Assembly (NCBI GenBank): GCA_942491975.1
Contig: CALOCY010000004.1
Span: 2,170,001-2,234,000 of the forward strand
DNA length: 64,000 bases
Direction of reading: 5' to 3'
From: CALOCY01 sp942491975
GTDB lineage: Bacteria; Bacteroidota; Bacteroidia; Bacteroidales; Prolixibacteraceae
In this document: positions 1 to 9,167 of the stretch, one piece after another
Layout of the letters: each line of letters opens with the position of its first letter
How positions within the stretch are numbered: the first letter of the stretch is position 1
Made by a program: the position numbers and the translations under genes
Notes under the pieces: generated by a model
What the model was told of the DNA's origin: nothing
The model's input: the letters and a program-made list of their open reading frames with translations, nothing else
The model's database searches: none

Positions 1-2
1 TC

Positions 3-1442
3 ACTGCCAGGGAGAGGATAAAAACGATTCTTGACGAGAACTCCTTCCATGAATATGACCTGTTTGTAGAACATGTTGCCCGTGATTTTGATATGGAGAA
101 AAAAGTTCTTCATGGCGATGGTGTTATTACAGGGACAGGAACTATCTATGGCCGCCCGGTGTGTATTTTTGCACAAGACTTTACTGTTGCCGGCGGTTCA
201 TTAGGGTTGATGCACGCGCGAAAAATCACAAAAATTATGGATCACGCATTAAAAATGCGTGTGCCGTTGATTGGTATTAACGATTCGGGTGGAGCCCGTA
301 TACAGGAAGGTGTTAACTCTTTGGCCGGATACGGGGAGATTTTCTACCGTAACACGATCGCATCAGGGGTTATCCCTCAGCTTTCGGTTATTCTTGGCCC
401 ATGCGCCGGGGGTGCTGTATACTCACCAGCCCTGACCGATTTTGTTTTTGTTGTTGAGAATATTTCAAAAATGTTTATCACCGGGCCAAGTGTAATAAAA
501 ACAGTACTTGGCGAAGAAATCTCAATGGAAGAGCTGGGAGGGGCAAGAGTGCATGCAGAAATTACCGGGAATGCCCATTTTTATGCCCTGTCTGAACATG
601 AGTGTTTCGAACAAATTAAAAAACTACTTACATATATCCCCTGGAACAACGGTAAAAAAGCCGATGCATTCCCGCCACAAGATCCTAAGCCGGAGATTGC
701 TATTGAGAAAGTTGTTCCCGGAAATCCTAATATGCCATACGATATACGGGATATTATTGAAGCTATTACCGATAGTTCTGATTTCTTTGAAATCATGGAG
801 AACTTTGCACCAAATATTGTTATCGGCTTTGGTCGTATGAATGGAGATACCGTTGGTTTTGTTGCCAACCAGCCTAAGGTTCTTGCCGGGGTACTTGATT
901 GTGATAGTTCGGATAAGGCAGCCCGTTTTATCCGTTACTGTAACGCATTCAATATACCTATTGTTACACTCGAAGACCTGCCGGGTTACCTTCCGGGGGT
1001 TGACCAAGAGCATGCCGGCGTAATACGTCACGGGGCAAAAATTCTTTATGCATATAGTGAAGCTACCGTACCAAAAATTACAGTGATTATCCGCAAAGCA
1101 TACGGAGGCGGTTACATTGCCATGAATTCGCGCCACATGAGGGCTGATTTTGTATTTGCATGGCCAACAGCCGAGATTGCAGTAATGGGACCTGAAGGGG
1201 CTGCAAACATTGTATTCCGCAAAGAGATCGATGCTGCTGAAGATCCTGAAGCCGTACGTCAGCAAAAAATTGAAGAGTATAAAGAAAAATTTGCAAATCC
1301 GTATGTTGCTGCTGCTAAAGGCTATATTGACGAGGTGATAGAACCTGCCGATACACGCAGGATGTTGCTTCACGCCCTTGCAGTATCAGCAAATAAGGAA
1401 GAACAAAGACCAACAAAAAAACATGGGATACCCCCATTTTAA
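3..1442 (+). CDS. acyl-CoA carboxylase carboxyltransferase (beta) subunit, 5' partial
   Basis: Carboxyltransferase subunit of a biotin-dependent acyl-CoA carboxylase, of the propionyl-CoA/methylmalonyl-CoA type; it moves CO2 between carboxybiotin and the acyl-CoA. The reading frame is open from the first bases of the window, encoding TARERI upstream of the first Met at 93, so the true start lies outside. Crotonase-fold signatures are visible: GGARIQEGV and GPCAGGAVYSPA in the N-terminal half, and a second half with RKAYGGGYIAMNSR and an AVMGPEGA stretch. The next gene, 29 bases on, encodes the biotinyl carrier, supporting one enzyme complex. In Bacteroidota this step belongs to the succinate-propionate route (family knowledge). 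Substrate choice between acetyl-, propionyl- and methylmalonyl-CoA cannot be settled from sequence alone. Confidence 0.93.
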   Translation, partial: TARERIKTILDENSFHEYDLFVEHVARDFDMEKKVLHGDGVITGTGTIYGRPVCIFAQDFTVAGGSLGLMHARKITKIMDHALKMRVPLIGINDSGGARIQEGVNSLAGYGEIFYRNTIASGVIPQLSVILGPCAGGAVYSPALTDFVFVVENISKMFITGPSVIKTVLGEEISMEELGGARVHAEITGNAHFYALSEHECFEQIKKLLTYIPWNNGKKADAFPPQDPKPEIAIEKVVPGNPNMPYDIRDIIEAITDSSDFFEIMENFAPNIVIGFGRMNGDTVGFVANQPKVLAGVLDCDSSDKAARFIRYCNAFNIPIVTLEDLPGYLPGVDQEHAGVIRHGAKILYAYSEATVPKITVIIRKAYGGGYIAMNSRHMRADFVFAWPTAEIAVMGPEGAANIVFRKEIDAAEDPEAVRQQKIEEYKEKFANPYVAAAKGYIDEVIEPADTRRMLLHALAVSANKEEQRPTKKHGIPPF

Positions 1443-1471
1443 ACCGGTCGTTCAACTTAATACAACTATAT

Positions 1472-1789
1472 ATGAGCGAGGAATATAAAACACTTATTGT
1501 CCAAGGCACTGAATACAAGACCCTGTGGACAAAAAAATTTGAGAACCGTAAGAAATGGCAGACCCCTAACCCGAACCATATCTACTCTTTCATTCCCGGA
1601 ACAATCATTGAAGTATGTGTAAAGGAAGGAGAGAAAGTAGAAGAGGGGGAATGCCTGCTTATACTGGAAGCCATGAAAATGCAGAATAAAGTGGTTATGC
1701 CTTTTGATGGTGTTATCGAAAAAATACACCTCAAACCAGGCGATAAAATCCCGAAGAATATTCTGATGATTGAAGTTAAACCTGCTTAA
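1472..1789 (+). CDS. biotin carboxyl carrier protein of acyl-CoA carboxylase
   Basis: Small 105-residue biotinyl-domain protein. The biotinylation motif EAMKM is present, with the target Lys at residue 69, inside a lipoyl/biotin barrel (PGTIIEVCVKEGEKVEEGE before it, PFDGVIEKIHLKPGDKI after it). The first 35 residues are a charged lead that may dock to the carboxyltransferase. It follows the carboxyltransferase gene by 29 bases on the same strand and is followed by a strong terminator, so it is the last gene of the operon. No biotin carboxylase gene is visible here; it may lie upstream of the window. It is a dedicated carrier rather than a fused alpha subunit. Confidence 0.93.
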   Translation: MSEEYKTLIVQGTEYKTLWTKKFENRKKWQTPNPNHIYSFIPGTIIEVCVKEGEKVEEGECLLILEAMKMQNKVVMPFDGVIEKIHLKPGDKIPKNILMIEVKPA

Positions 1790-1805
1790 CAAAGCGTGAT
1801 GACAT

Positions 1806-1837
1806 AAAAAAGCCTCTCAATTTTTGAGGGGCTTTTT
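1806..1837. terminator. bidirectional intrinsic terminator
   Basis: A 13-bp stem (AAAAAGCCTCTCA paired with TGAGGGGCTTTTT, one G-T wobble) is A-rich on one side and T-rich on the other, so it works both ways. It ends the carboxylase operon on the plus strand and the convergent small secreted-protein gene on the minus strand. Confidence 0.85.
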
Positions 1838-1876
1838 GATTTATATAGAATTGAAGATTGCGCTATTCCGAAACGT

Positions 1877-2260
1877 TTACTTTGCAGTCCAGTATTCATC
1901 ATCCATCATCCACTCTTCGATTTTCAACGCCTCATCCTCTTCCTGTGGAAACATTGAAGGTAACCATTTGCTGTCATCTGACATCCAATCTTCAATTTGC
2001 ATATCCTTTTCATCTTCCGCCTCAACCATGAATACGGCAGCGGCAAAAGATTTAAGGTCAAAAAGCAGGTTGTCGAACATCCATACTTCAATTTCAAGTG
2101 GTGTTTCAACTTCCGTTTCCATTTCTGCCACATAAGCAGAAATTTTTAACAACTCTTTTGCCGGAACTTCATCCAGCTCTTTGGAACTTACATTCAACCC
2201 TAGTACTGAAAAAACTCCAGCCAATAACGCAATTATTAAATTTTTTAAATAAGTTTTCAT
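1877..2260 (-). CDS. small secreted acidic protein with three WM repeats
   Basis: A 127-residue protein of unknown function. The first ~26 residues form a clear signal peptide (KNLIIALLAGVFSVLGLNV). The mature part is very acidic and carries three copies of a short motif: LEIEVWMFDNLLF near residue 55, MQIEDWMSDDSKW near 87 and LKIEEWMMDDEYW near 112. The consensus is hydrophobic-x-IE-x-WM-x-D-x3-W. From memory, small exported proteins with such I-E-x-W-M motifs occur in Bacteroidota near ECF sigma/anti-sigma genes; that link is a recollection and is not proven here. A good Shine-Dalgarno (AGGAGG) precedes the ATG, uncommon in this phylum. The gene stands alone, ends in a shared terminator and has an ECF-like upstream region. 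Confidence 0.75.
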   Translation of the reverse strand: MKTYLKNLIIALLAGVFSVLGLNVSSKELDEVPAKELLKISAYVAEMETEVETPLEIEVWMFDNLLFDLKSFAAAVFMVEAEDEKDMQIEDWMSDDSKWLPSMFPQEEDEALKIEEWMMDDEYWTAK

Positions 2261-2296
2261 CTCTAATTCCTCCTGTTTTTTTCGTTTCGTCTTTCA

Positions 2297-2330
2297 CTTA
2301 ATATGACTACGAAGTACTGAAAAAGTTGCA
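2297..2330 (-). promoter_or_regulatory. candidate ECF-sigma promoter of the WM-repeat protein gene
   Basis: On the minus strand TGCAACTTTTT (from 2330) is followed by CGTAGTC (from 2311) and ATTAAG. The AAC-TTTT block and a GTC/CGT block about 13-17 bases on resemble ECF promoters (AAC ... CGTC). It lies 37 bases upstream of the start codon. This is a pattern match only. Confidence 0.35.
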
Positions 2331-2416
2331 GTAAGAATTGTTAAATTTTTCGACTTTTAGGTTAATGTTTTGTTAACAGAAATTTAAGTTTTTGATAATC
2401 AAGATCTTGATGAGAA

Positions 2417-3211
2417 TTAAAAATGGACTAAATTGGTCGGGAAGAGATTTTTATCGGGTTTATTTTCAAAAATACCGAATACAGCAGAACCGCTTCCCGA
2501 CATGGCAGCATACAATGCCCCGGCATCGTACAATCGCTTCTTCATTTCAGCTATTTGCGGGTACTTTTCAAATACCGGTGCTTCAAAATCATTTTTTACC
2601 GTCTCCTTCCATTTGGAAATAGGAGTATTCAGAAGCTCTGATAATAAGGCCTCCGGAAAATGTGGACTTACCATACTATAAGCATCAGGTGTACTCACAT
2701 GTACATCGGGTTTCACAACAACCAGGTATTTCCCTGATAAATCAAAGGGGTATTCATGTAGCTTATCGCCTTTGCCCCTGGCCAAGCAAGGCTTATTTTT
2801 AATAAAGAAGGTACAATCACTCCCCAATCCGGAGGCAATCGCCATAAGTTCATCCTCGCCTACTCCAAGCTCAAAATAGCTGTTCAATGCCGACAACATA
2901 AATGCAGCATCAGCTGATCCCCCACCAAGACCTGCCCCAAATGGAATGACTTTATGCAAATGAATTTTTAATGGAGAAAGGTTGTACCGTTCCTGCATAA
3001 CCCGGTATGCTTTCATCACCAGGTTGTGCCCGGGATTACAGTCGATAACTATACCCGACGAAGAGAAAACAGTGTTGTTGCTCTCCACAAATTCCAATAC
3101 ATCGTTAAGGGCAATGGGGTAAAACAGTGTTTCGATATTATGAAAACCATCGGAACGCTTTTCTACGACATTCAGCCCTATATTTATTTTGGCATTTGGA
3201 AAAACGATCAT
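2417..3211 (-). CDS. ispE: 4-diphosphocytidyl-2-C-methyl-D-erythritol kinase
   Basis: GHMP kinase of the MEP isoprenoid pathway; it phosphorylates CDP-methylerythritol at the 2-hydroxyl using ATP in the cytoplasm. Diagnostic motifs are the N-terminal NAKINIGLNVVEKRSDGFHN and the glycine-rich ATP loop PFGAGLGGGSADAAF near residue 95, plus the late MSGSGSAVFG motif near residue 240. At 264 residues it is of usual length, with a slightly extended C-terminus. It is monocistronic or weakly linked: the preceding gene on the same strand ends 118 bases upstream with a hairpin between them. Confidence 0.95.
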   Translation of the reverse strand: MIVFPNAKINIGLNVVEKRSDGFHNIETLFYPIALNDVLEFVESNNTVFSSSGIVIDCNPGHNLVMKAYRVMQERYNLSPLKIHLHKVIPFGAGLGGGSADAAFMLSALNSYFELGVGEDELMAIASGLGSDCTFFIKNKPCLARGKGDKLHEYPFDLSGKYLVVVKPDVHVSTPDAYSMVSPHFPEALLSELLNTPISKWKETVKNDFEAPVFEKYPQIAEMKKRLYDAGALYAAMSGSGSAVFGIFENKPDKNLFPTNLVHF

Positions 3212-3246
3212 TGTCTCTTTTTTATCAAGCGTTTTATGGAATTAGA

Positions 3247-3275
3247 AACCCTCAAGCTTTAAAAAGCTGAGGGTT
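3247..3275 (-). terminator. hairpin terminator after the 401-residue OMP gene
   Basis: AACCCTCA-AGCTTT pairs with AAAGCT-GAGGGTT as a near-perfect palindrome. It lies 53 bases beyond the stop of the outer-membrane protein gene and before ispE. The sequence running on from it (GAGGGTTAAATATACAATA) is the same as at the terminator near 4672. Confidence 0.6.
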
Positions 3276-3328
3276 AAATATACAATATTCTGTTGCTAAA
3301 ACGAATCGCCTTAGAAACTCCAGATTAA

Positions 3329-4534
3329 TTAAAAAATAGTATAGCTCATTAAAACAGAAAAATCATTATATATGCCACTCCATTTCATATAATCATCAAG
3401 AATGCTTTTTTTTGCTATATATTTCACACCAAAAGCAAGTCTTTTATAGGAATAACCAACACCAAAAAAAATAGCACCTGAAGATTTGACATCCAAAACA
3501 TTCGTATAGGGATTCATATAACCGTAATCATGCCTAAGCTTAATTTTAGAATTCAAATCAAAGTCAATTAGATAACCTCCTTCAAGATAAAAGTTAGAAT
3601 TTTTAGTTAGAAAAGAATAATGCCTTACCCCAACAAGGAATTCAACTGAACGGTATTCACATGTTACATCTATATTAGGAATAATATCTTCTGCAACATA
3701 CTCCTGATAAACAGGCTCGGCAAATAATCCCCATTTATTTTTATTGAAAGGCAATATAAGCTCTGCACCAATACCAAACCTAAAATTATATTTATCCTCA
3801 AAACGTTTTTCCCCTGTTGCAGAAAAACCTAATGGATAAGATAATGACAATGAAGAATAGCCTACCCCTGCTATTAAACGTAAATGAAATTTCGATTTAT
3901 ATGCCAAATCACAATTTTTTACAGTTACCCCTCCTTTACAATTGTTATAGTCTGCAAAATATTTTTTCAATGCTTTTCGGTTGTAGCCTATAATATTTTG
4001 TTTTTTTTTACAAGATACATCAGCCAGCAGTTGCCCCCAATAAGTATTATTTGTTCTTATTTCTTTATCTTCAACCCTATACCTCTTATACACAAGTTGC
4101 TGTGTTGAAGAAGAACCTTTCTTACTATAAAAATACCTCTCAAGAGTTTTATCTTTATAAAAGCAGAGAGTTGCCTCACCTTCAATAAGTACTTTAAGGA
4201 ACAATGTTTCCTTCTTGAATTCCGGGATTCTTTGATAACTCAACTCATTAAGTTGATCGCTTGACCGATCAATTTCTACTGATACCCTGATATATTTAGC
4301 TCCATTATCAAAACCAAACTCACTCACGTCATCTACAGATGCGGTCTTGGGTATTCCATCTACATCAAATTTATACTTAAACATTGTCGGATTATTTCCC
4401 CAACCAATATTTTTAATATAAACTTCTTTCCTTTCGTTTTCATTGTTAATGAAATATCCTTTTTCAAAACGTATTTGTGCGTGAACACTTAATCCTAAAA
4501 TACAGAGTAATCCGATTAATAACAGTTTTTTCAT
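3329..4534 (-). CDS. outer-membrane beta-barrel-like protein of unknown function
   Basis: A 401-residue protein with a signal peptide (LLLIGLLCILGLSVHAQ). Residues ~20-200 are a soluble region with several short beta-like strands and a KKKQN/NRKALKKYF segment. Residues ~215-401 alternate aromatic and polar residues in strands such as LRLIAGVGYSSLSLSY and FFGVGYSYKRLAFGVKY, and the chain ends in Phe, as outer-membrane barrels do. The coding sequence is visibly more AT-rich than its neighbours ispE and gcvP. It is flanked by two related terminators, so it is probably a single-gene unit. I do not recognise a named family; a porin-like or surface structural role is an inference. Confidence 0.7.
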   Translation of the reverse strand: MKKLLLIGLLCILGLSVHAQIRFEKGYFINNENERKEVYIKNIGWGNNPTMFKYKFDVDGIPKTASVDDVSEFGFDNGAKYIRVSVEIDRSSDQLNELSYQRIPEFKKETLFLKVLIEGEATLCFYKDKTLERYFYSKKGSSSTQQLVYKRYRVEDKEIRTNNTYWGQLLADVSCKKKQNIIGYNRKALKKYFADYNNCKGGVTVKNCDLAYKSKFHLRLIAGVGYSSLSLSYPLGFSATGEKRFEDKYNFRFGIGAELILPFNKNKWGLFAEPVYQEYVAEDIIPNIDVTCEYRSVEFLVGVRHYSFLTKNSNFYLEGGYLIDFDLNSKIKLRHDYGYMNPYTNVLDVKSSGAIFFGVGYSYKRLAFGVKYIAKKSILDDYMKWSGIYNDFSVLMSYTIF

Positions 4535-4643
4535 TTTCTTTAATTTTAAAATCCTAACTAAATATAAAACGTCGCAAAACTAATAATAATAATAATAATA
4601 CATTTCAAAATAATCACATATATGTTTCTGTAAGCATGTAAAA

Positions 4644-4672
4644 AACCCCCAAGCTTTAAAAACCTGAGGGTT
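4644..4672 (-). terminator. hairpin terminator after gcvP
   Basis: An imperfect version of the palindrome at 3247-3275 (AACCCCCAAGCTTT ... CCTGAGGGTT), 26 bases past the gcvP stop. The following 19 bases match those after the other copy. Confidence 0.5.
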
Positions 4673-4698
4673 AAATATACAATAACTATTGTTACGGT

Positions 4699-7569
4699 TT
4701 AAATCGTCTCGTAATCTTCAGGCCGGCCACATACACAAACCAGGTTGCGGTCGCCCCAGGCATTATCAACACGTCCCACAGGCAACCAGAATTTATTTTC
4801 CCTTACCCAATCCAACGGGAATACAGCTTTTTCGCGGCTATACGTATGGTTCCACTCTTCTACAGCAATCACCTTATCAGTATGAGGGGCATTTTTCAAC
4901 ACATTGTCCTCTTTGTCTGCTTTTCCCTCTTCTACCTCTTTTATTTCGGCATAGATACTGTTCATTGCCTCAATAAAGCGATCCAGCTCTTGTAATGACT
5001 CACTTTCGGTAGGCTCCATCATCAGCGTACCATGTACAGGGAATGAGAGTGTTGGTGCATGAAAACCGTAGTCCATCAACCGCTTGGCAATGTCTTCTTC
5101 CGTAATGCCTGATGCCGCTTTTATATGACGGCATTCCAAAATCATCTCATGAGCCACACGGCCATGCTCACCGGTATATAGAATACCGTAATTGTCTTTC
5201 AATGCCGATGCAATGTAGTTGGCATTCAGTATCGCCATTTTTGTGGCCTCAGTTAATCCTTCGCTTCCCATCATCTTGATGTAGCCATACGTAATGGGCA
5301 ATACCGAAGCACTTCCCCATGGCGCAGCAGCAACAGCCGGAATACCGGAATGTTCCATCTCAACCACTTTGTGAGAAGGCAGGAATTTCACCAAATGCCG
5401 GGCTACAGCAATCGGACCAACACCAGGGCCTCCACCACCATGTGGTATGGCAAAAGTTTTATGCAAATTAAGGTGACAAACGTCCGCACCAATATTACTT
5501 GGATTGGTTAGCCCAACCTGTGCATTCATATTGGCACCATCCATATATACCTGTCCGCCATTTTCATGGATAATATCGCACATTTCGATGATGGCTGATT
5601 CGAAAACACCGTGTGTGGAAGGATAGGTAACCATAAATGCCGAAAGGTCATCTTTATGCTCTTCAGCTTTCGCACGCAGTGCTTCCACATCGATATTACC
5701 ATTGTCATCGCAAGGCACAATAACCAAGTCCATGCCTGCCATTACGGCACTTGCAGGGTTGGTGCCGTGAGCCGATGAAGGGATAATGACCACATTACGG
5801 TGCCCTTCACCCCGACTTTTATGGTATTCCCGGATGACCATAAGCCCGGCATATTCACCGGCAGCACCTGAGTTGGGCTGCAAGCTCACATCTGCAAAGC
5901 CTGTAATTTCAGAAAGATCGTGTCTTAGTTCTTCCATCATTTCGTGGAAACCTAATGCCTGATTTTTAGGGACAAACGGATGAATACCGCCAAATTCAAT
6001 CCAGCTTAATGGCAACATTTCTGTGGCTGCATTCAATTTCATGGTACATGAACCCAACGAGATCATAGAGTGGGTTAGTGAAATATCTTTACGCTCCAGT
6101 CTTTTGATATAACGCAACATCTCTGTTTCCGAGCGATAGTTGTTGAATACTTCCTGTTGCATGTATGTTGACTTGCGACAAAATTCCTGTGCAACGTGAC
6201 ACTCTTCTTTTAGTTCATTAATCTGAGAAACGGATTTATTGGCTGCTTTGGCAAAAACCTCAAGAATCCATTTCACATCTTCCATATTTGTGGTTTCATC
6301 AATGCTCAGGCTCACTTCACCCGATAATGTATAACCAAAGTTCATCTCTTTAGCCAACGACAGCACCCTGATATCTTCCAAGCCTACGTTGTCAGGCAGT
6401 GAAAAACGAATGGTATCAAAAAAGTCTTTGTTGTTTTGGCGATAGCCCATTTTTTCTATTTCACGGGCTAACAATGCTGCTATGCTGTGAATCCTTACAG
6501 CTATTCCTTTCAAGCCCTCAGCCCCATGATACACGCCATAGAATCCGGCCATTGTCGCTAACAGGGCCTGTGCCGTACATATATTAGAAGTTGCCTTTTC
6601 ACGCTTAATATGCTGTTCGCGGGTTTGCAGTGCCATACGTAATGCACGGTTGCCATTGGCATCTTTCGAAACACCAATGATACGTCCCGGCATTGTCCGT
6701 TTCAATGCATCGCTGGTAGCAAAATAAGCGGCATGCGGGCCACCGTATCCCATAGGCACCCCAAAACGTTGAGTAGTACCAAATACAATATCAGCTCCCC
6801 ACTCTCCCGGTGGTGTCAAAATAGCCAGGCTCAACAGATCAGCTGCTACTGCTATCTTTACTTCGGCTTTGTGTGCTTCCTCAACAAGGTTGGCATAATC
6901 AATAATTTCGCCATTGGAATTTGGGTATTGTACAATGGCACCAAATATATCTCCTGCAAAGTCAAATGCTGTAAAATCGGCAACACGTAATTCTATTCCT
7001 AAAGGTTCAGCACGCGTAACCAGTACATCCAATGTTTGAGGCCATACGTTTTCATCGACCAAACAGACATTGGTGCCTGCTTTCTTCTGTGCCCTTGAAC
7101 GGGTATTGTACATCATCAACATAGCCTCAGCTGCAGCCGTTGCTTCATCCAGTAACGAACAGTTTGCCAATGCCATACCGGAAAGCTCACACACCATGGT
7201 CTGAAAATTCAACAATGCTTCCAAGCGTCCTTGTGAAATCTCTGCCTGATAAGGAGTATACGAGGTATACCAAACCGGATTTTCCAATACATTCCGCAGA
7301 ATTACGGCAGGTGTAATGGTGTCGTAATAGCCCATGCCAATGTATGTATTGAACACCTTATTTTTCTTGGCCAACGACAAAATACGACGAAAATACTGAC
7401 GCTCTGTCAATCCTTCTCCTACAGCAAGCGGCTTTTCGAGACGAATATTTTTAGGTACGGTCTGATCAATCAATTCATCCAGTGAAGCAACACCAATTTT
7501 ACCAAGCATGGTATCAATCTCATGATCTCTCGGACCGATGTGACGTGAAACAAATTTTTCCTGAATCAT
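4699..7569 (-). CDS. gcvP: glycine dehydrogenase (decarboxylating), P-protein
   Basis: PLP enzyme of the glycine cleavage system; it decarboxylates glycine and passes the aminomethyl group to the lipoyl H-protein. At 956 residues it is the full-length fused (alpha plus beta) form. The PLP lysine lies in NLHKTFAIPHGGGGPG at about residue 704, preceded by the conserved GANMNAQVG loop. The N-terminal half carries the ancestral inactive copy (YTPYQAEISQGRLEALLNFQ). The start MIQEKFVSRHIGPRD is typical. No gcvT or gcvH is nearby, so the other subunits are encoded elsewhere. No glycine riboswitch can be seen in the 99-base upstream gap. Confidence 0.97.
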   Translation of the reverse strand: MIQEKFVSRHIGPRDHEIDTMLGKIGVASLDELIDQTVPKNIRLEKPLAVGEGLTERQYFRRILSLAKKNKVFNTYIGMGYYDTITPAVILRNVLENPVWYTSYTPYQAEISQGRLEALLNFQTMVCELSGMALANCSLLDEATAAAEAMLMMYNTRSRAQKKAGTNVCLVDENVWPQTLDVLVTRAEPLGIELRVADFTAFDFAGDIFGAIVQYPNSNGEIIDYANLVEEAHKAEVKIAVAADLLSLAILTPPGEWGADIVFGTTQRFGVPMGYGGPHAAYFATSDALKRTMPGRIIGVSKDANGNRALRMALQTREQHIKREKATSNICTAQALLATMAGFYGVYHGAEGLKGIAVRIHSIAALLAREIEKMGYRQNNKDFFDTIRFSLPDNVGLEDIRVLSLAKEMNFGYTLSGEVSLSIDETTNMEDVKWILEVFAKAANKSVSQINELKEECHVAQEFCRKSTYMQQEVFNNYRSETEMLRYIKRLERKDISLTHSMISLGSCTMKLNAATEMLPLSWIEFGGIHPFVPKNQALGFHEMMEELRHDLSEITGFADVSLQPNSGAAGEYAGLMVIREYHKSRGEGHRNVVIIPSSAHGTNPASAVMAGMDLVIVPCDDNGNIDVEALRAKAEEHKDDLSAFMVTYPSTHGVFESAIIEMCDIIHENGGQVYMDGANMNAQVGLTNPSNIGADVCHLNLHKTFAIPHGGGGPGVGPIAVARHLVKFLPSHKVVEMEHSGIPAVAAAPWGSASVLPITYGYIKMMGSEGLTEATKMAILNANYIASALKDNYGILYTGEHGRVAHEMILECRHIKAASGITEEDIAKRLMDYGFHAPTLSFPVHGTLMMEPTESESLQELDRFIEAMNSIYAEIKEVEEGKADKEDNVLKNAPHTDKVIAVEEWNHTYSREKAVFPLDWVRENKFWLPVGRVDNAWGDRNLVCVCGRPEDYETI

Positions 7570-7668
7570 CGTTTTATAGATTAAGTGGATTTGACGTTAT
7601 TGACGATACAATATTAACCAGCAACCTGATGAAAAAAAATGACTTTTCTCGCTGAAAGTAAACAAAAA

Positions 7669-8307
7669 CTACTTCAGGAACATATTATTCCGCACCTCCT
7701 CTTCAACGGTTGTTTCAGGGCCGTGTCCCGGTAATATTTTAACTTCAGCACCCAATGGCATCAATTTATTTTTTATTGAGTCTATCAGGGTCTCAAAACT
7801 GCCTTTGGGAAGGTCGGTACGGCCAATACCTCCCCTAAACAGCACATCCCCGACAATAACAAATTTTTGAGCTTCACAATAAAATCCCAGCCCTCCGGGT
7901 GAATGTCCGGGAAGGTGTAACACCTCAACAACAGAGTTCCCAAAAGCAATCCGGTCTCCATCCCCTACAAATTCATCCGCTGCTTTCAGTGGTTCAATCG
8001 TTAATCCAAACACCTCCCCATGGGCAGCAGCATTTTCAATAAGAAATGCATCTTCGGAATGAATGGCCAGTTTTATATCGTACTTATCCCTGACGTGTTC
8101 ATTCCCCCATATATGGTCAAAATGGCAATGTGTACTGAGTAGTTTTACCGGTTTCAAGCCGTTCTCTTCAATAAAAAGATCAAGTTCGTTCCTTTCATTA
8201 TCCGAAAAACAAGCGGCATCAATAATTACGGCTTCCCTGGTTTCATCGTACAAAACATATGTATTTACCTGCAGGGGGTTAAATACAAATTTTTTAATCA
8301 AAATCAT
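7669..8307 (-). CDS. metallo-beta-lactamase fold hydrolase, glyoxalase II-like
   Basis: A 212-residue MBL-fold hydrolase. The metal-binding THCHFDH motif (H60, H62, D64, H65) is followed by LPGHSPGG near residue 134, a GDVLFRGGIGRTDLP segment and a C-terminal LPGHGPETT. This is the compact glyoxalase-II-like type lacking the full substrate-binding C-terminal domain, so the substrate may be another thioester. The start is five bases after the pcm stop on the same strand, so the two are co-transcribed. The exact substrate is not determined. Confidence 0.9.
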   Translation of the reverse strand: MILIKKFVFNPLQVNTYVLYDETREAVIIDAACFSDNERNELDLFIEENGLKPVKLLSTHCHFDHIWGNEHVRDKYDIKLAIHSEDAFLIENAAAHGEVFGLTIEPLKAADEFVGDGDRIAFGNSVVEVLHLPGHSPGGLGFYCEAQKFVIVGDVLFRGGIGRTDLPKGSFETLIDSIKNKLMPLGAEVKILPGHGPETTVEEEVRNNMFLK

Positions 8308-8312
8308 ACTAA

Positions 8313-8969
8313 TTACCTGTTTTCTGTCCCTTTTAGCATGGGAACAAATACAAAATCGCCATGTGTTGTTTTATCGTAACTTTTTTCTCCTGTTTTTTTT
8401 ATGCATAACATCTTCTGTCGCTCATACGTCCCAACAGGAACCACCATTAAGCCACCTGTTTTAAGCTGGCTCAAAAGTTCTTCGGGAACATCCGGTGCAC
8501 CTGCCGTAATAATTATTTTATTAAACGGCCCATAGGTAGGAAGCCCCTTAAACCCATCGCCGAAAAAGAACCGGGGTCGGTAGCCCAGCGATGGTAACAG
8601 TTGTTGTGTGCGAAGGTAAAGTTCTTTCTGGCGTTCGATGGTATATACTTTTGCCCCCATTTCAAGCAGTACGGCTACCTGGTATCCCGACCCGGTGCCA
8701 ACCTCCAGCACTTTATCGAATTGTTTTACATCCAAAAGTTGTGTTTGAAAAGCTACGGTAAAGGGTTGTGATATGGTTTGTCCGGCACCAATAGGAAAAG
8801 CCTGGTCTTTATAGGCGAACTTTACAAAGCTGCTTTCCATGAAGAGATGGCGGGGAACCGAACCGATTGCTTTAAGCACCCGTTCATCTTTGATCCCTTT
8901 TAAACGAAGTCCTTCAACAAGCCTCCGTCTCATGCCCTGGTGCTGTAAACTGTCAATCATTTTATGCAA
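8313..8969 (-). CDS. pcm: protein-L-isoaspartate O-methyltransferase
   Basis: Repairs isoaspartyl residues in aged proteins by SAM-dependent methylation. The 218-residue protein has the family's N-terminal substrate segment (IKDERVLKAIGSVPRHLFM), the AFPIGAGQTISQPF motif near residue 55 and the SAM-binding VLEVGTGSGYQVAVL near residue 85. The length is normal. It is the first gene of a two-gene unit with the MBL hydrolase. The 198-base gap upstream holds no gene. Confidence 0.95.
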   Translation of the reverse strand: MHKMIDSLQHQGMRRRLVEGLRLKGIKDERVLKAIGSVPRHLFMESSFVKFAYKDQAFPIGAGQTISQPFTVAFQTQLLDVKQFDKVLEVGTGSGYQVAVLLEMGAKVYTIERQKELYLRTQQLLPSLGYRPRFFFGDGFKGLPTYGPFNKIIITAGAPDVPEELLSQLKTGGLMVVPVGTYERQKMLCIKKTGEKSYDKTTHGDFVFVPMLKGTENR

Positions 8970-9167
8970 CCTGTTTTTATAAATTCAATAGGATAAGTAT
9001 ACGTTAAATGGAGATCCTTTAAGAATTTCAGTTGCTAATTTATATAAATTTTCTTTACAATAACGACATGCAGGTACTGCATCTTTGTAATACAAACCAC
9101 AAGTGTAAATAACAAAGGAGAAGCCTTGATAATAAAACCGGAAGTTCTTTATTTTTATCCCGCTTAT

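Noticed and set aside
7570..7668. Glycine riboswitch before gcvP
   Set aside because: The 99-base gap shows no tandem-aptamer structure and no conserved glycine riboswitch core.
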